Below, in pieces: positions 38,335-51,800 of a stretch of DNA of 64,000 nt. The first letter of the stretch is position 1, and each line of letters begins with the position of its first letter. The notes under the pieces are model-generated. The model was not told the origin of the DNA. It worked only from the letters and a program-made list of their open reading frames with translations, and searched no databases. This stretch comes from Nymphaea colorata (Eukaryota > Streptophyta > Magnoliopsida > Nymphaeales > Nymphaeaceae). The stretch lies in the NCBI RefSeq assembly GCF_008831285.2, contig NC_045141.1, forward strand, positions 24,475,315-24,539,314, in the 5' to 3' direction. The position numbers and the translations under genes are program-made.

Positions 38335-40099
38335 TCTCTCTCTCTCTCTTCCCTCTAGGGTTTTGAAAACTATCCTGCGGAGAGAGAGAGAGAGAGAGAG
38401 AGATCGTTTCTTCCTTCCGAGTAGAGAGCGATCGTCTCCTCGTTTTGGCCACTGTCATCTTTCTTCTCTTCTTTTCTATCTCTTTCCCTCTTTCTTTCCT
38501 GATCATTCGTTCGCGCGGATCGACGATCGTGGATCCCAGTGGTATTTCTCCTTCCTGCCATTTGATCCTTCTGTATATACAAGAAATTAGTTTCTGTCGT
38601 TTCATCATAACATGAGTAGGACGAGTTTCCATGAAATTTCCTACCTGAATCGTGAAATTCTACAAGAGCTGTCCAATTTTGCGAAGCTAGATTCTTGTTT
38701 CATTCATTGAGAATTCTGTTGAGCTGGAGGTCGTTCCTGGAACTTACTCTGCGGAGTTTGTTCCTGTGGGTGGTCTTCTTGTGCCTGGGGGGTTTAAGGG
38801 GGAGCACCAAATTGGGGTATGTGGGCGTGAGAGGTAAATTGCCGTCTCGATTATTGTTTGGTATTTTCTTTTTGGCTCCATGATCTTGGGTTCTAGGCTT
38901 CCCTGCATTTCCTTTGGTTCTTTAAGGGAAGATGGGATGTGGAGCGCAGTTGGGAAGAGGTGCAACTTAATGCGCCCGTAAAACGAACCATATCTAGGGT
39001 AATCCTGGGTCATCTGGAGGTGGCAGTTGAGGAATAAGGATGCGCGTGGCGGTGAGATGCAATCAGATGGTGAGAAACTAAAATCCCGTTTTTTTAGGGT
39101 GGATCATCTTGTCTGCAGAAGCGTCTGTATTTCTTTCGGGTCCATGCAGCTTAATTAAGAGTTGCTGTCGCGAATGTCGATTGGATTTGATTTGATCAGA
39201 ATTTGATGCGGCCTTGTTTAGTGTGTATTTCCTGATTCCCTTCTCTCCAAGCGTTAGTGACCTGGTTATATTTAGTTGGAAGATCAGAGCAGCTTGTTTT
39301 GTTAAGTTGTTTCTTCTGTTTGGTCACTGTTCCTATATGAATTTTTTTCAGCTAGTTTTCCTTTGTTTTTGGTCCCCGTTTTGGGCATGTATAGTTAGAT
39401 TTTTTTTGTGTTATTATAAGATGCTTGCCGTCTATAACCCAAGCACCTTATCATTTATTCCTTCTTCAAAATTCAAATGTAACATTCCCTCATCGATAAC
39501 GTGTATCTATATATTTTTAACCCTGCAGGTCATATTATTTGTCATATTTTATTTGCCTTGTTATGCCAATCATACGTAATCATGTTCTTGGTACTAGTTG
39601 TAGTTTTGTGTTGTTTATTCTAGCCATGATCTTGCATACACTACCCATTGGCAAAACTTTGTCGCAGATACTTTATGCATTTTTGTTAACATAGCCAATG
39701 GAATTTGTGGTGCCAACTCTTTGCTGGTGGTATATGCATTTTTCATATGCCAATCGTAGTCCTTGTTGTCAACCAAGTATAAGTTACATTTTGTGCATTA
39801 TGGATGTAGTCTGGTGCACCAACGACTATTACAGTTGTTCCATGCTTTCTTCAAAGACGAGAAAGAAACGGCTTTACTTGGTTACTTAGTTTTGCGATAC
39901 CATTTTGTTTCAGGACATTGGAAATGGTTGCATGATGCCTTTATATCATATGTGATGGATACGAGGTTCAATATGTGCCTTAGTTTTGTCATTTGTAATT
40001 TTGTAGCTTCATGATGATTTACATACAAGGATTTTATGCTTGATCATTCATGTGATGCATTCTTTATATTTATAAGGGGCATGTGGATTAAGGAAACAA
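38335..40099 (+). other. probable 5' untranslated exon and leader intron of the AMBRA1-like gene
   Basis: A CT run (38333-38350), a telo-box complement (CTAGGGTTTTG at 38357-38367) and a GA run (38381-38402) mark a typical plant leader start. A leader exon probably ends near 38540 (CCAGTG|GTATTT). A leader intron would then reach the acceptor TTTATAAG at 40076, just ahead of the coding start. The exact start of transcription is not visible. Confidence 0.4.
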
Positions 40100-40797
40100 A
40101 TGACTCAAGCTTGGTTGGATGATGCTAATGCTCTTTCAACTTCAACATCACACACTAGTTCATCAAGAGCATGCTCTCAACCTCAGACATATTCATGCAC
40201 AAAACAGAGGTAAAAATGGAAGTTTGCAGCAGGCGTGTATTATAACTTCCCAAGTGAATGTTAAAACGTCAAAGTATCTCAGATGCATGATCATATTTTG
40301 TATTTTTTTGATCTCTCTCTCTCTCTATTATTATTATTAGGCATTAAGAATTCAATTTTTTCAAGTTGAGGAAAAGTTATGGTGTTTGTGAATTGAACTT
40401 GCTTTTTTAGGTTTTTAATTGTCTGCTCGTGCTTGCGGATCTTAGTATTCGTTTAAACTTTAAAATTACTGGCGCCTTCAGTCATAAGTAGAAAAAGAAA
40501 AAACCTTGGGATTTTGATGTCAGCAGTCACAATGCGGGGGAGGTGGCTTGGATTGGATTGCATCATCAAAATGGCATGACCTGAGAAAATGGGCTAGCAC
40601 CTCACACTTTTTCTTTACTATGCTGTTTGTTGCACTCACCCATCGAGTGTTATTTTCCATAAAGTGGTCTACTTTAACAAGAAAAACTATGAAATAAGCA
40701 GGCACTAAATGTTGTCTGGATGGTTTATGTCTGTCTACATGTCTAGAGTGATAGAAATGTAGCACCAATATCTGTAACCCGAAAACAGCACTCACGC

Positions 40798-40843
<46 letters not shown>

Positions 40844-43800
40844 ACAAGAAGAAACTGAGGAGAAGAAGCCGTAGCCAAAATGGTTTGCACGGCCTCTATT
40901 TATAATCTCATTTTCAGAATTCTAAGAGTCTCCAATCGTAGAATCCTAGGAGATTTCACAAGCTCCAAGGACATTAATTACATCATAGAAACCTAAGAGA
41001 CTTCACATATTACAAGGATATTAACTACAACATAGAATCCTAGGAGACTTCCCATATAACAAGGATATTAACTATAACATAGAATCCTAGGAGACTCTTC
41101 ACATGTTACAAGGACATTAAATATTTTAACACATTCTACAAGGAGGTGGAATCCTAAGAGACTCCTCTTCAACGTGCTGGTGAAGGATTTATATTTTAAC
41201 ACCCTCCCTCAAGTTGTGCATGGTTTTGCACCATGTACAACTTGCCTTTTAGAAACCAGAATCGTTCCTTTGTTAATCCTTTTGTAAATAAGTCTGCAAC
41301 TTGTTCATCTGTACGAACATAAATAGGCTGAATTTCCTTGTCTTCCACCTTTTGTCTAACAAAGTGTTGATCAATCTCAATGTGCTTTGTTCGACCATGT
41401 TGTACGGGATTAAAGGCAATGTTAATAGCGCTTTGATTATCGCACATTAACATTGATGTTTTAATCTTTTCTCCAATGTCTTCTAGCAAATGTCTAACCC
41501 ATGTAACTTCAGCAGTACCTGCAGCCATGCATCTGTATTCAGCTTCAGTGCTGGATCTTGCTACTGCCTTTTGCTTTCGACAACTCCAAGACACAAGATT
41601 ACGTCCAATGAAAATACAAAAACCAGAAATGGACTTTCTTTGATCGGGATCTCCAGCCCAATCTGCATCTGTGAATGTCATAAGTTGATGTCCAGTAGTT
41701 ATATTTTCACTCTTACCATAAACTAAGCCATCTCCTGCTGTCCCTTTAAGATATCTTAATATTCTTTTGACAGCATCCATGTGAGTATCTCTAGGTGCAT
41801 GCATAAATTGGGATACTTGATTCACAGCATATATAATATCTGGTCTAGTAAATGTAAGATATTGAAGTGCCCCAACAATACTTCGATATTGCGTAGGATC
41901 TTCATATAACTCCCCATCTTGAGCACTTAGTCTTTGATTTAGAACACTAGGAGTTCCAACAGGCTTACAATCAGACATACCTGACTTTTTCAACAAATCC
42001 AACGTGTATTTCTGTTGTGTCAATGTGAGGCGATTATTGTGCCTATCAATCTCCACTCCAAGAAAGAATCGTAAATCACCAAGCTCTTTCATTTTGAAGT
42101 TTTGCATCATCAAAACTTTAGCTTCTTCTATGTGTTTTTCTGAATTGCCTGTGATAACAATATCATCAACATATATAAGAAGTAAAGTAAATATGTTTTC
42201 CTTTCGATAAATGAAAAGAGAGTGATCTAGAGGACATCTCCGAAAACCACATTCTTGAATCTTGCAAGAGAAACTGTCAAACCACGAACGTGAGGCCTGT
42301 TTAAGTCCATAAATAGATTTTCTTAGTTTGCAAACCCATGCATGAGAGTCTCCTTTCGTGTATCCTGGAGGTTGTTCCATATATACTTCCTCCCTTAAAT
42401 CACCATGAAGAAAAGCATTCTTCACGTCCATTTGATGTAGTCTCCATCCATATTCAACTGCCAATGATATAATCACGCGAATTGTTCCCATTTTGATTAC
42501 AGGGCTGAATGTCTCATCATAATCTTCTCCATATTGTTGTGTAAACCCTTTTGCTACTAACCTTGCTTTGTGTCTTTCTATGCTGCCGTCAGGTTTGTAT
42601 TTAATTTTGTATACCCATTTGGAGCCCACTACGTTCTTTTCGTGTGGCCTCGGAACGATCTCCCATGTTCCACATTCATGCAAGGCATCCATTTCTTCTT
42701 TCATAGCTTTTCTCCAATGATGTGATTTTGATGCTTGATCAAATGAAGTAGGTTCTTCCTCCTTGCCAATTTTTGCCATGAATAACTGAAAATCAAGTGA
42801 TAAAGAATCATAGCTAACCCACCTGTGAATGGGATGACGAATGCGTTGGGATCTTCTAAGGTGGGGCATGTTGTCTTCTTCACTGTGAGCATCTCTGTCC
42901 CTTAGTCGTCGACTGTAGATAAGACCCGAATACCGATGTGCATCGTTGCTCTGTTCATTATTGTTTTCGTGATGACTTGATGACTGTGTTGGATCTTCTT
43001 GATTTTCACTTTGAGCCATATCCGACGGTTGTATTGCTCTCTCTGAATCTTCACTTTGAGGCACATCATTTTCTATAACAGGATCTGCATTGAATAACTG
43101 TGTACTGGTCCAGGGATCATAAGATTCAATGGTCATAGGCATTTCATTTGTATTATCAAAACTATGTTCATCAAAAATGACATTTCTTGAAGTTTTGATA
43201 CGTTTAGTTGTTGGATCATAGCATCGAAAACCTTTATATTCATCAGCATATCCAACGAATCTACATTGAATAGCTTTGTCTTGAAACTTGTTCCTCAAAG
43301 CAGCATCAACGTGAACATAGCATACACAACCAAAAACCTTCAAGTTCTTGTAATCAGGTTGTTTGCCTAAGAGTGTAAAATATGGCGATTTAGACATCAA
43401 GAGTGTCATAGGCAAACAATTTATTATGTATACAGCAGTATGGAAGGCTTCAGTCCACAAGGAAATGGGCACATTAGTATCATGCATCATGCTCATGGCG
43501 CTTTCAACTATATGTCGATGTTTCCGCTCAACTACACCATTTTGTTGTGGTGTGTAAGGGCAGGAAATTTGTCTAGTTATCCCTTTTTCACGTAGAAATT
43601 CAATAAAATCAAGCGAGGAATATTCTCCCCCTCCATCACATTGAAAATGCACCACATTGGATGAAAATTTAGTTTGAATCATGGCATAGAAGTTTCGAAA
43701 TATGTGAGGTACTTCTGATTTGTGTTTCATGAAGTAAATCCAGGTGAAACGTGAGTAAGAGTCAATGAATAAGACATAATATCTTGACCCAGACATGGAA

Positions 43801-45781
43801 TCAATAGGGGCTGGCCCCCATACATCAGAAAAAATAGTTTCAAAAGGTTTGGAAGCCCTTTGATTTATATTATGGAAAGGTAAAACATGACTCTTACAAA
43901 GTCCACAACTTGAACATTTTTTGACACTTGAAGTAAGAGGTAAACTTGATCTTGGAATGAGACTATCTGTGACAAGTTTTTCAATGAAATGTCGACCACA
44001 GTGTCCTAGCCGACTATGCCACAAATCAGACTCCAAAAATTGGTTAGGGCCCCTTACTTTTGATTGAAAATGGCAAGAACTTGGCACTGATGACGCATTA
44101 TGAGAAAGAGAAAATGTCTTCAATCCTATATCAAAAGTGGATGAATCCTTGGGTAGACATTCCTTGAGGACGTACATATTCCCTTGACGCTCCCCTCTAG
44201 CGAACATTTTCTTCGTTTGGAGGTCCTTGACATAGACAGAAGAAGGTGTGAATTCAACAGAAGAGCTTGTATCATCAATGAGTTTAGAAATGGATATGAT
44301 GTTCTTTTTGATATTGGGAGCAAGAACAACATTAGACAGTGATAGAGACGAGGATGACAATGGAATATGTGCATTTCCAATATGTGTAATAGGATGAGAT
44401 TTTCCATCACCTGTTATAATGCAACTTCTACCGTAATGAGGGGATAAGTTAGTCAATTTACCTGCATTTCCTGTCACATGGGTAGCTGCACCTGAATCCA
44501 AGAACCATTCTCCCTGCTCATTTTGCTTTATAGTCATCTTTGAGAATGCGGCCATCAATAGCTGTTGCATATCTTCAGCGGTGGATTTAGAACTTTGTCC
44601 TCCTTGTTTATAATCATGTCTTACCCCTTTGTTTTTATTTTGAGGATTAAACCAACATTGTGCCTTCATGTGTCCTTTCTTGTTGCACTGAAAACAAATT
44701 GGTATTTTTCTTGAAGTATCCAAAGGAGACATACCTTGGTTATGTGGTGTTGGTAGAATGCCACGACCACCATGGTTGGAGTTCCCATGGCTCTTACCAA
44801 ACTTTACATTCATAGCCAACACATTTTGGGAGTTCCCTTGATCAGTCCTTTCAATGACTCTTTTCATATTCATTTCATGTTGGAGAAGTTTACCTTGTAG
44901 TTCGTTGAAGGAAGGCAGAACAGGAAGGACCTCAAGAGCTGTAATAAAAGCATGATAATCATGCCCAAGTCCATTCAAGGTTTGCTGCACCTTTTCCTTA
45001 TCAGAAATGTTATTCCCTGAGGCAGCAAGTTGGTCTGCGACGGCCTTAATACGCCCCAAATAATCCATGATAGACGTTGAACCTTTGCTCAAATTCTGAA
45101 ATTCTTTCTTTAAGTACATAATTCGAGCTTCTGATATTTGGGAAAAGGTATTAGCAAGGGTTTCCCATAATTCTTCTGCAGTACAATCATCAGAAACTGA
45201 AAGTAACACTTGTTGAGATAAAGTGGACAAAATATACGCAACCAGACTTTGATCACGTCTCATCCACATAGCATGTTCAGGATTGTTGTCTTCATGAACA
45301 GCAATAACTTCTCCTGCCTCATTTTTTATTTCCTGTAAGACGGATATTGGTGGAGCCTTTGTTGAACCATCGAGATGTCCAAAGAGGCCTTGACTTCTTA
45401 TGAAAGGCATGATTTGCCTTTTCCAGATCAGATAATTCTCATGGTTGAGTTTTTCGGTAATAAGGTGAGGAAGAAAACTTGAGGACATGCCAGAATGCGA
45501 AAGGTTTTCCATGACAGCAGAAAGGAATGGTATATAGGTAGAAGATGAGAGGGAAAGAAGACACGATATAACAAGATGTGTCCTTGGTAAGCAAGAAGAA
45601 AAAGGAACAAGAATTGCGCAAGAGAAAAGTAAATTCAGGATAGAGACAAGATGAGAAAAGAGTTCTAACCAGATCAGACCTGTTTGGGCATTTCGTTTGG
45701 TAGAGATAACGTAACCTGGCGCTCTGATACCATGATAGAAATGTAGCACCAATATCTGTAACCCGAAAACAGCACTCACGC

Positions 45782-45829
<48 letters not shown>

Positions 45830-48800
45830 ACAAGAAGAAACTGAGGAGAAGAAGCCGTAGCCAAAATGGTTTGCACGGCCTCTATTTATAATCTCATTTT
45901 CAGAATTCTAAGAGTCTCCAATCGTAGAATCCTAGGAGATTTCACAAGCTCCAAGGACATTAATTACATCATAGAAACCTAAGAGACTTCACATATTACA
46001 AGGATATTAACTACAACATAGAATCCTAGGAGACTTCCCATATAACAAGGATATTAACTATAACATAGAATCCTAGGAGACTCTTCACATGTTACAAGGA
46101 CATTAAATATTTTAACACATTCTACAAGGAGGTGGAATCCTAAGAGACTCCTCTTCAACGTGCTGGTGAAGGATTTATATTTTAACATAGAGCACTGTCA
46201 CAGATATCGAAAATCTCACAATATTTATGAGAAAAACAAGTAAAACAAAAAGATTGGGAAATCTCAGCAAAAATGAATATTTCACAATTTTTTTGCTTTT
46301 TATTATTTCCTCATTTATTTTATTTTTTTCTAATATTTAGGATGTTTATTTTTCTAAAATTTGCCAAGTTTTTTCCCAATTTTTTTCCCAAAAAGACAAC
46401 TTCATCAAGAAATACTCGAGAAAAGCCTTGCCGACATTTTCTTGAGAATGATATTTGGACAATGGTCTAGACTCCAGGGCATGGTACAGAAAACATGCAA
46501 AAAAAAAAGCTTATAAAACACAATAAAGAAGTCAGCCATTTAAAATAAAAAATGCTGTTTTTTTAAATGCCAAAAAAATGTAAAAAAGCATGAATTTATT
46601 TCTGTAATTTTTATTCTAGGCATTTTTTTCTTGTTTAATGGGAAACTGCTTGTTTTCATTTTCTAATTTGTATTTGTTGCTTATTTATTTATTTTTACTC
46701 CAGGGCATGGTACAGAAAACATGCAAAAAGAAAAAATGCATATAAAACACAACAAAGAAGTCAGCCATTTAAAATAAAAAATGCTGTTTTTTTAAATGCC
46801 AAAAAATGTAAAAAAGCATGAATGTTTTGTGTTATTTCTGTTATTTTTCATTCTAGGCATTTTTTTCTTGTTTAATGGGAAACTGCTTGTTTTCATTTTC
46901 TAATTTGTATTTGTTGCTTATTTATTTATTTTTTGATGTTTATGTCATTAGTTTTTTACTTATTTTATTTTCCCTAATTTTTAGGATTTTTTAATTTTTT
47001 GAAAATTTACCTATTTTTTCCATTTTTTCTCTTTTTTTTATAGTTTGGCATATGGTATAAAAAAAACTGCACTGTTTAAAACGCGAGAAGTTTTTTGTGA
47101 CTATGGTCTAGAGATGCATGTGTGGAACTGTCATTTTATTTGAGACAAATCATCAAAGTGTGAACCTTTTCGCAGATTCACACACATATACATATTTAGA
47201 TATATACATGTGTGTGCTTAATAGGTATACAACTATACATGGTTGCATGCAAGTACACATGGATGGAATGCATGTGTGTGTGTTAAGCAGACATGAAAGT
47301 TGGATTTAAACTTCTTTTTTTTTTTATGGTAGTGGGAGTCATATAAGAGTATGGTTGTTGGTGTAAAAGTTCTGAAAGAGTACTTGATGGTTTAATATTT
47401 GCTTTAAGCATTCTCATCTTATCATGGTCGCTAAGTAACACAGATGCTTCAAAGATGCTGCTGCACCTGAGTTGACATTACTCGGTGTAGCAACAAAAGT
47501 TGCCTTCTTTTACATTGAGTCACTAGTAGAATCCTAGCTTGTCCATTGTGATTGTTACTTTTGTTGTTTATGCCATGGACAATTTTGTATCTTATGCACC
47601 CGAGCACATGTGCATACTCATGGCATCTGTAGAAAAATGGTGCACTTGCAATAGTATCTGCCTTCTGTACACACACCCTGCACTTGTGTGACATAGGATT
47701 ATCAGAATGATGTGACTAAGTATGAGTGATGATTTACTGATTGATACTGTATACTAATTAACTTTTATGTTTCTTTTATCAGTCGCGGTAATGTGTTCCA
47801 GTTGCTAGCTTGGAGGGAGATTTCTCCTCAAGTAAAGAGGTCGGCCAAAAAACTGTGGGCAAATGCTGCTGTTCAGGATTCAAATTATTGCAGGGCACGA
47901 TGTGAAGTGATAGATGCAAAGCAGCGTCTCCTTTCATGGTCCTTTGCCATATCTTTCCTTCTCTCTCTCTCTCTCCCCTCCCCATGATATATCTCATGCT
48001 TTTAATTTCAAGTTACTTTGGTTCTGTGTTGTGGAAGATTCAACATGAATCTATGACCATGCTTGTATATTTTCTTCCTCTGTCTCTAATAATTTGTTTA
48101 TCCTACATTTTCATATAGGCTTAAGCCTTCTTTTTTAATGTTTGATGGAAGTCTTCTGAAAACAGTTTTTTCAATATATTTCCAGGGTAGAGTCAGAGTC
48201 ACTGAGGCATTTATCTGCTAAATACTGCCCTTTGGTGCCACCACCTAGGTCAACTATTGCTGCAGCTTTTAGTCCTGATGGGAGAACCCTAGCATCAACT
48301 CAGTAAGTTCAAAGAGTTTCCGTAAATGCAGTGCATATATTGTGCTTGTTCTTGAGCTGACATGCTTTTCTTTACTGCCATACAGTGGTGACCACACTGT
48401 AAAGATAATTGATTGTCAAACTGGAAGCTGCTTAAAAGTGTTGAGTGGGCATAGGCGAACTCCTTGGGTGGTATGTGGTTTTTGGTTTTTGTTTTGAAGC
48501 CATCTTTTTCGTTTCCATACATTTTTGGCATTTCGCTTAAGAGAAAGGTGCCATGTTGTGAAAGGCAGGATTTATTGTTGGCCGACATCCGTATCACATT
48601 ATGTTTTAGATTTTAACCTCTAAAGTTGTTATTTGTCTTGAACTTGGGTGCACTTAGGTGCTTCGCTGGCTTCCAAGTTGGCCACTATTTACTATTTACA
48701 TGGGAGAGAGTTTAATATTTTCACCATGAAAAGGATTTCATAAAATATTCATGGACATGTGAATTCTGTATGGTATTATGATATTGTCCCTTTGGGCAGT

Positions 48801-51800
48801 TAGTTGGTCTTTGCCAGGTCTTTTGATTAAATTGGTATGGAGAAAAATTATCCAGTGGTTTTAATTTTTAGCATGGTTCTCCTTGAGATGATAAGGTGTC
48901 ATATGTAGAATTCCTTGAATGATGAGCTTTCATTATCTTGAGGTTGGTACCAATGGCATTAGTATTGTTAGTTGTGGTAATTGTCTCAATTTTCAATTTT
49001 TGAGAGTTTAGTTGTGTTTGCTTGGTTTGTTGATAGTTTATTCTTGTTTTGGAAATTATGAGGCCTACATAGAGCTGAAGCCTGGGGATCTTGAACATTG
49101 TCAGCTCTAAGGCTTTAGATTTGAGGCATATATTTTAGTATAAATGATTGCGGTTCAACTGTTCCTCTGAGTACTATGATTCTTTTCCACGAATTGCACG
49201 TTAAGGTTAAGCAAAGTTGGACAATCTTTGCAAATTTAGGTTTTCATTATTCTCATTTAGTCTAAACATGAAATGAGTAAATGGTTGTTCATTATTTTCT
49301 GTACTGCCGTGAGCAATTAAGATTGATCGATCATGGTAAACGTAAGAAAAAGTATTTCACTTTATAGCAGGATCTGAAAAATGAGAAGTTGCAGACTTGC
49401 AGTCTTACTGCAGGTCTCAAAAGCAAATTGATTTCTTTGTGAAAGCTTTATAGTGAACCAAGGAAATATCTGTTCTTGCTGATTAAGAGTAGAATTTGCG
49501 CACTTTCTCTATGGAGAGTGGAGACTATGGGCAACCAATAAATGAAGCCCTTTGGCTCCATTTTTACTGCTTTGTTGATGAAACATCCTAGTTTCTGTCC
49601 ATGGGGTTCTGCTGATGATGTTAAGTGAGATAGGTATTAGTATCCCATTTTTTCTACTTAGCTTAGTTCATTTTACATTGTAACACATAGTTTGAAGTGC
49701 TAGACTGAGTCAGTCTTTCTCAGGCGTTGTTCTCTTGACATCTTTATCGTGGACTTCTAACATCAGACAGTTCATACTTCATATGGACATAGTTCTGTCA
49801 CTTGATCGGGTTTGGCTCGTATAATTGGGTGAATGAAATTCCATGGGACTTATTACTTATTAGGATCTTTGAAGGTAAATTCAATGTTATGAAATGTTCA
49901 AACTTGCATGACAGCTAACCTTTGTGGTTTGTTAAGTGGCAGAACCAGGTTTAGGTGGGTGTTAAGGAGTGTGTCACTTGGGCAATATGATTTGCACGAC
50001 TTTTTAATAACGTGTACGATTAATAAAAATGTAAACATGAAGTCTATGAAATTATGTTGAGAGAGTCTTTTACCTATTCAAAACATTTGGAGAAAACAAC
50101 CACAAATTTTAGCTTAGGCAAAGCCCTGGAATTTTAGTTTCCAAGGGTCATCATGACATTGACATAAACATGGAAGCAAACAATAAGTGTGCTCAGTGCT
50201 GGGACTTGGGGGAGTGTGGTTCTGACTCTCTCAAGCAAGAGGCTTAAGCGTCTGAGCTGTTTGTATACCAACTACCAAGTACCAAGAGATTTGTTCTGGA
50301 CTGGAGAATATGGAGGAAAAGGTTGGGGAAGCAATGATGAAAGACCTCTTGTAACTTATGCTACCAAGAGCATTCTTCTAGTAGTAAATAACATTGTTGT
50401 CACTGGCGTATCATATTGTGTATCGGTCAGGCTGACTTATACACCGTATCGTAATGTATCGTAAATGTGCCGTAACGTATTGTAAAATTGATTTTTTAAT
50501 TCAAAAGCACTAAGAATAGTAAAAAATAAGGAAAAATATCCAAAAAAGAAAAAAAAATCAAGAACAATATATTTCATATATATAAAAAAAAACTTATCAC
50601 ACATAAATAACATTAATGATTCATCATTCATCATTCATAAACCATAGGCATATATATCAACAACAAATTCAAAAAATGAAAAGTATGACTAAGAGATTCA
50701 AAATAGCATATTAAAACATCCATGATCCATCACAGGTTTAAAGAACATTTATCGCATATGAGTTTAGACTTTAGACATTGGACTTTAGACTTAGTAGTTT
50801 TGGAACATTTTTCATGCTTATTTTGGGGTACTTATATGATGAATTTGTTTTTTTATTTGGTCTTATAGCAGTACAAGACGTTTATTTTGATTCATCTTTT
50901 CTCTTTTTAAATCCTTTTAAGTATGCTAAAATCTGTGTTGTCTCTGCAGGTGAGATTTCATCCTGGGCATCCAGAAGTTCTTGCCAGTGGAAGTTTGGAT
51001 CATGAAGTTCGTTTATGGGATGCTAATAGTGCAGAATGCATAGGGTCACGTGATTTCTGTAATCGCTCTTCTCTAAAATCAAGTTGAATTTCCACTAAAA
51101 GAGATACTTATCTGGACTAGTAACGGACAGACTATATCATGATCTAAATTATTTGTCCTCTTCTCGAATTTTCAATTTAACTGCCTCAAATTTCCTTGAA
51201 CAGATCGTCCTATTGCTTCTATTGCTTTTCATGCTCAAGGGGACTTACTTGCTGTAGCATCAGGTCATAAGGTAATAAATGCTGATTGATAAGTGAGAAG
51301 ATTCTTTTCATGTCCTCTGTACGAGATGGGATTGTATACTAAACATTAGGTTCTTGCTTCCAAAAAATTTTCAGCTGTACATATGGCAATACAGCAGGAA
51401 AGGGGAGTCTTCTCCTTCCATTGTGCTACGCACTCGTCGCTCCTTGAGAGCTGTGCATTTTCACCCTCATGCTGCTCCATTTCTTCTGACTGCTGAGGTA
51501 TTGTCTTTTGATATGAATGTACTCATTTCCAATTCACTGCTTTTTTATAAAATAGTTGGCATGTTCAACTTCTTGCAGGTTAATGATCTTGATTCACCAG
51601 ATTCTCCAATTACTCTAGCTACATCTCCTTGCTACTTGCATTATCCTCCTCCTGCTGTGGTATTCGCAAATGTCCATTCTGCTTCCAGCCAAATTAGTGA
51701 TACAGGGGTTACCAACCAAGCCCCTATGATGCCCTTCCCTTGTTTGCTTTGGCCAGCTGCTTTTGTTGGAGAACATGTTTGGTCTTCACAGCAAGACAGT

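Larger units (their letters stand above)
40749..46187 (-). mobile_element. intact Ty1/copia LTR retrotransposon
   Basis: A 5439-bp element in antisense orientation inside intron 1 of the AMBRA1-like gene. It has two LTRs with TG..CA ends, a TAGAG target duplication, a tRNA-iMet-type primer-binding site next to the 5' LTR (right side) and a polypurine tract next to the 3' LTR (left side). One open gag-pol frame carries the domain order protease, integrase, reverse transcriptase, RNase H, which defines copia. The LTRs show no base substitution by eye, only two bases of GA-repeat length, so the insertion is recent and probably still competent. The gag resembles the Ale/Retrofit-type lineages, which is an inference. 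Confidence 0.97.

Noticed and set aside
38159..38632. 157-codon minus-strand frame at the AMBRA1-like leader
   Set aside because: Mostly Arg-Glu and Leu-Ser repeats from the GA/CT runs on the strand opposite to the leader.
40520..40795. 91-codon minus-strand frame left of the copia element
   Set aside because: It combines the LTR edge and host intron; not a gene.
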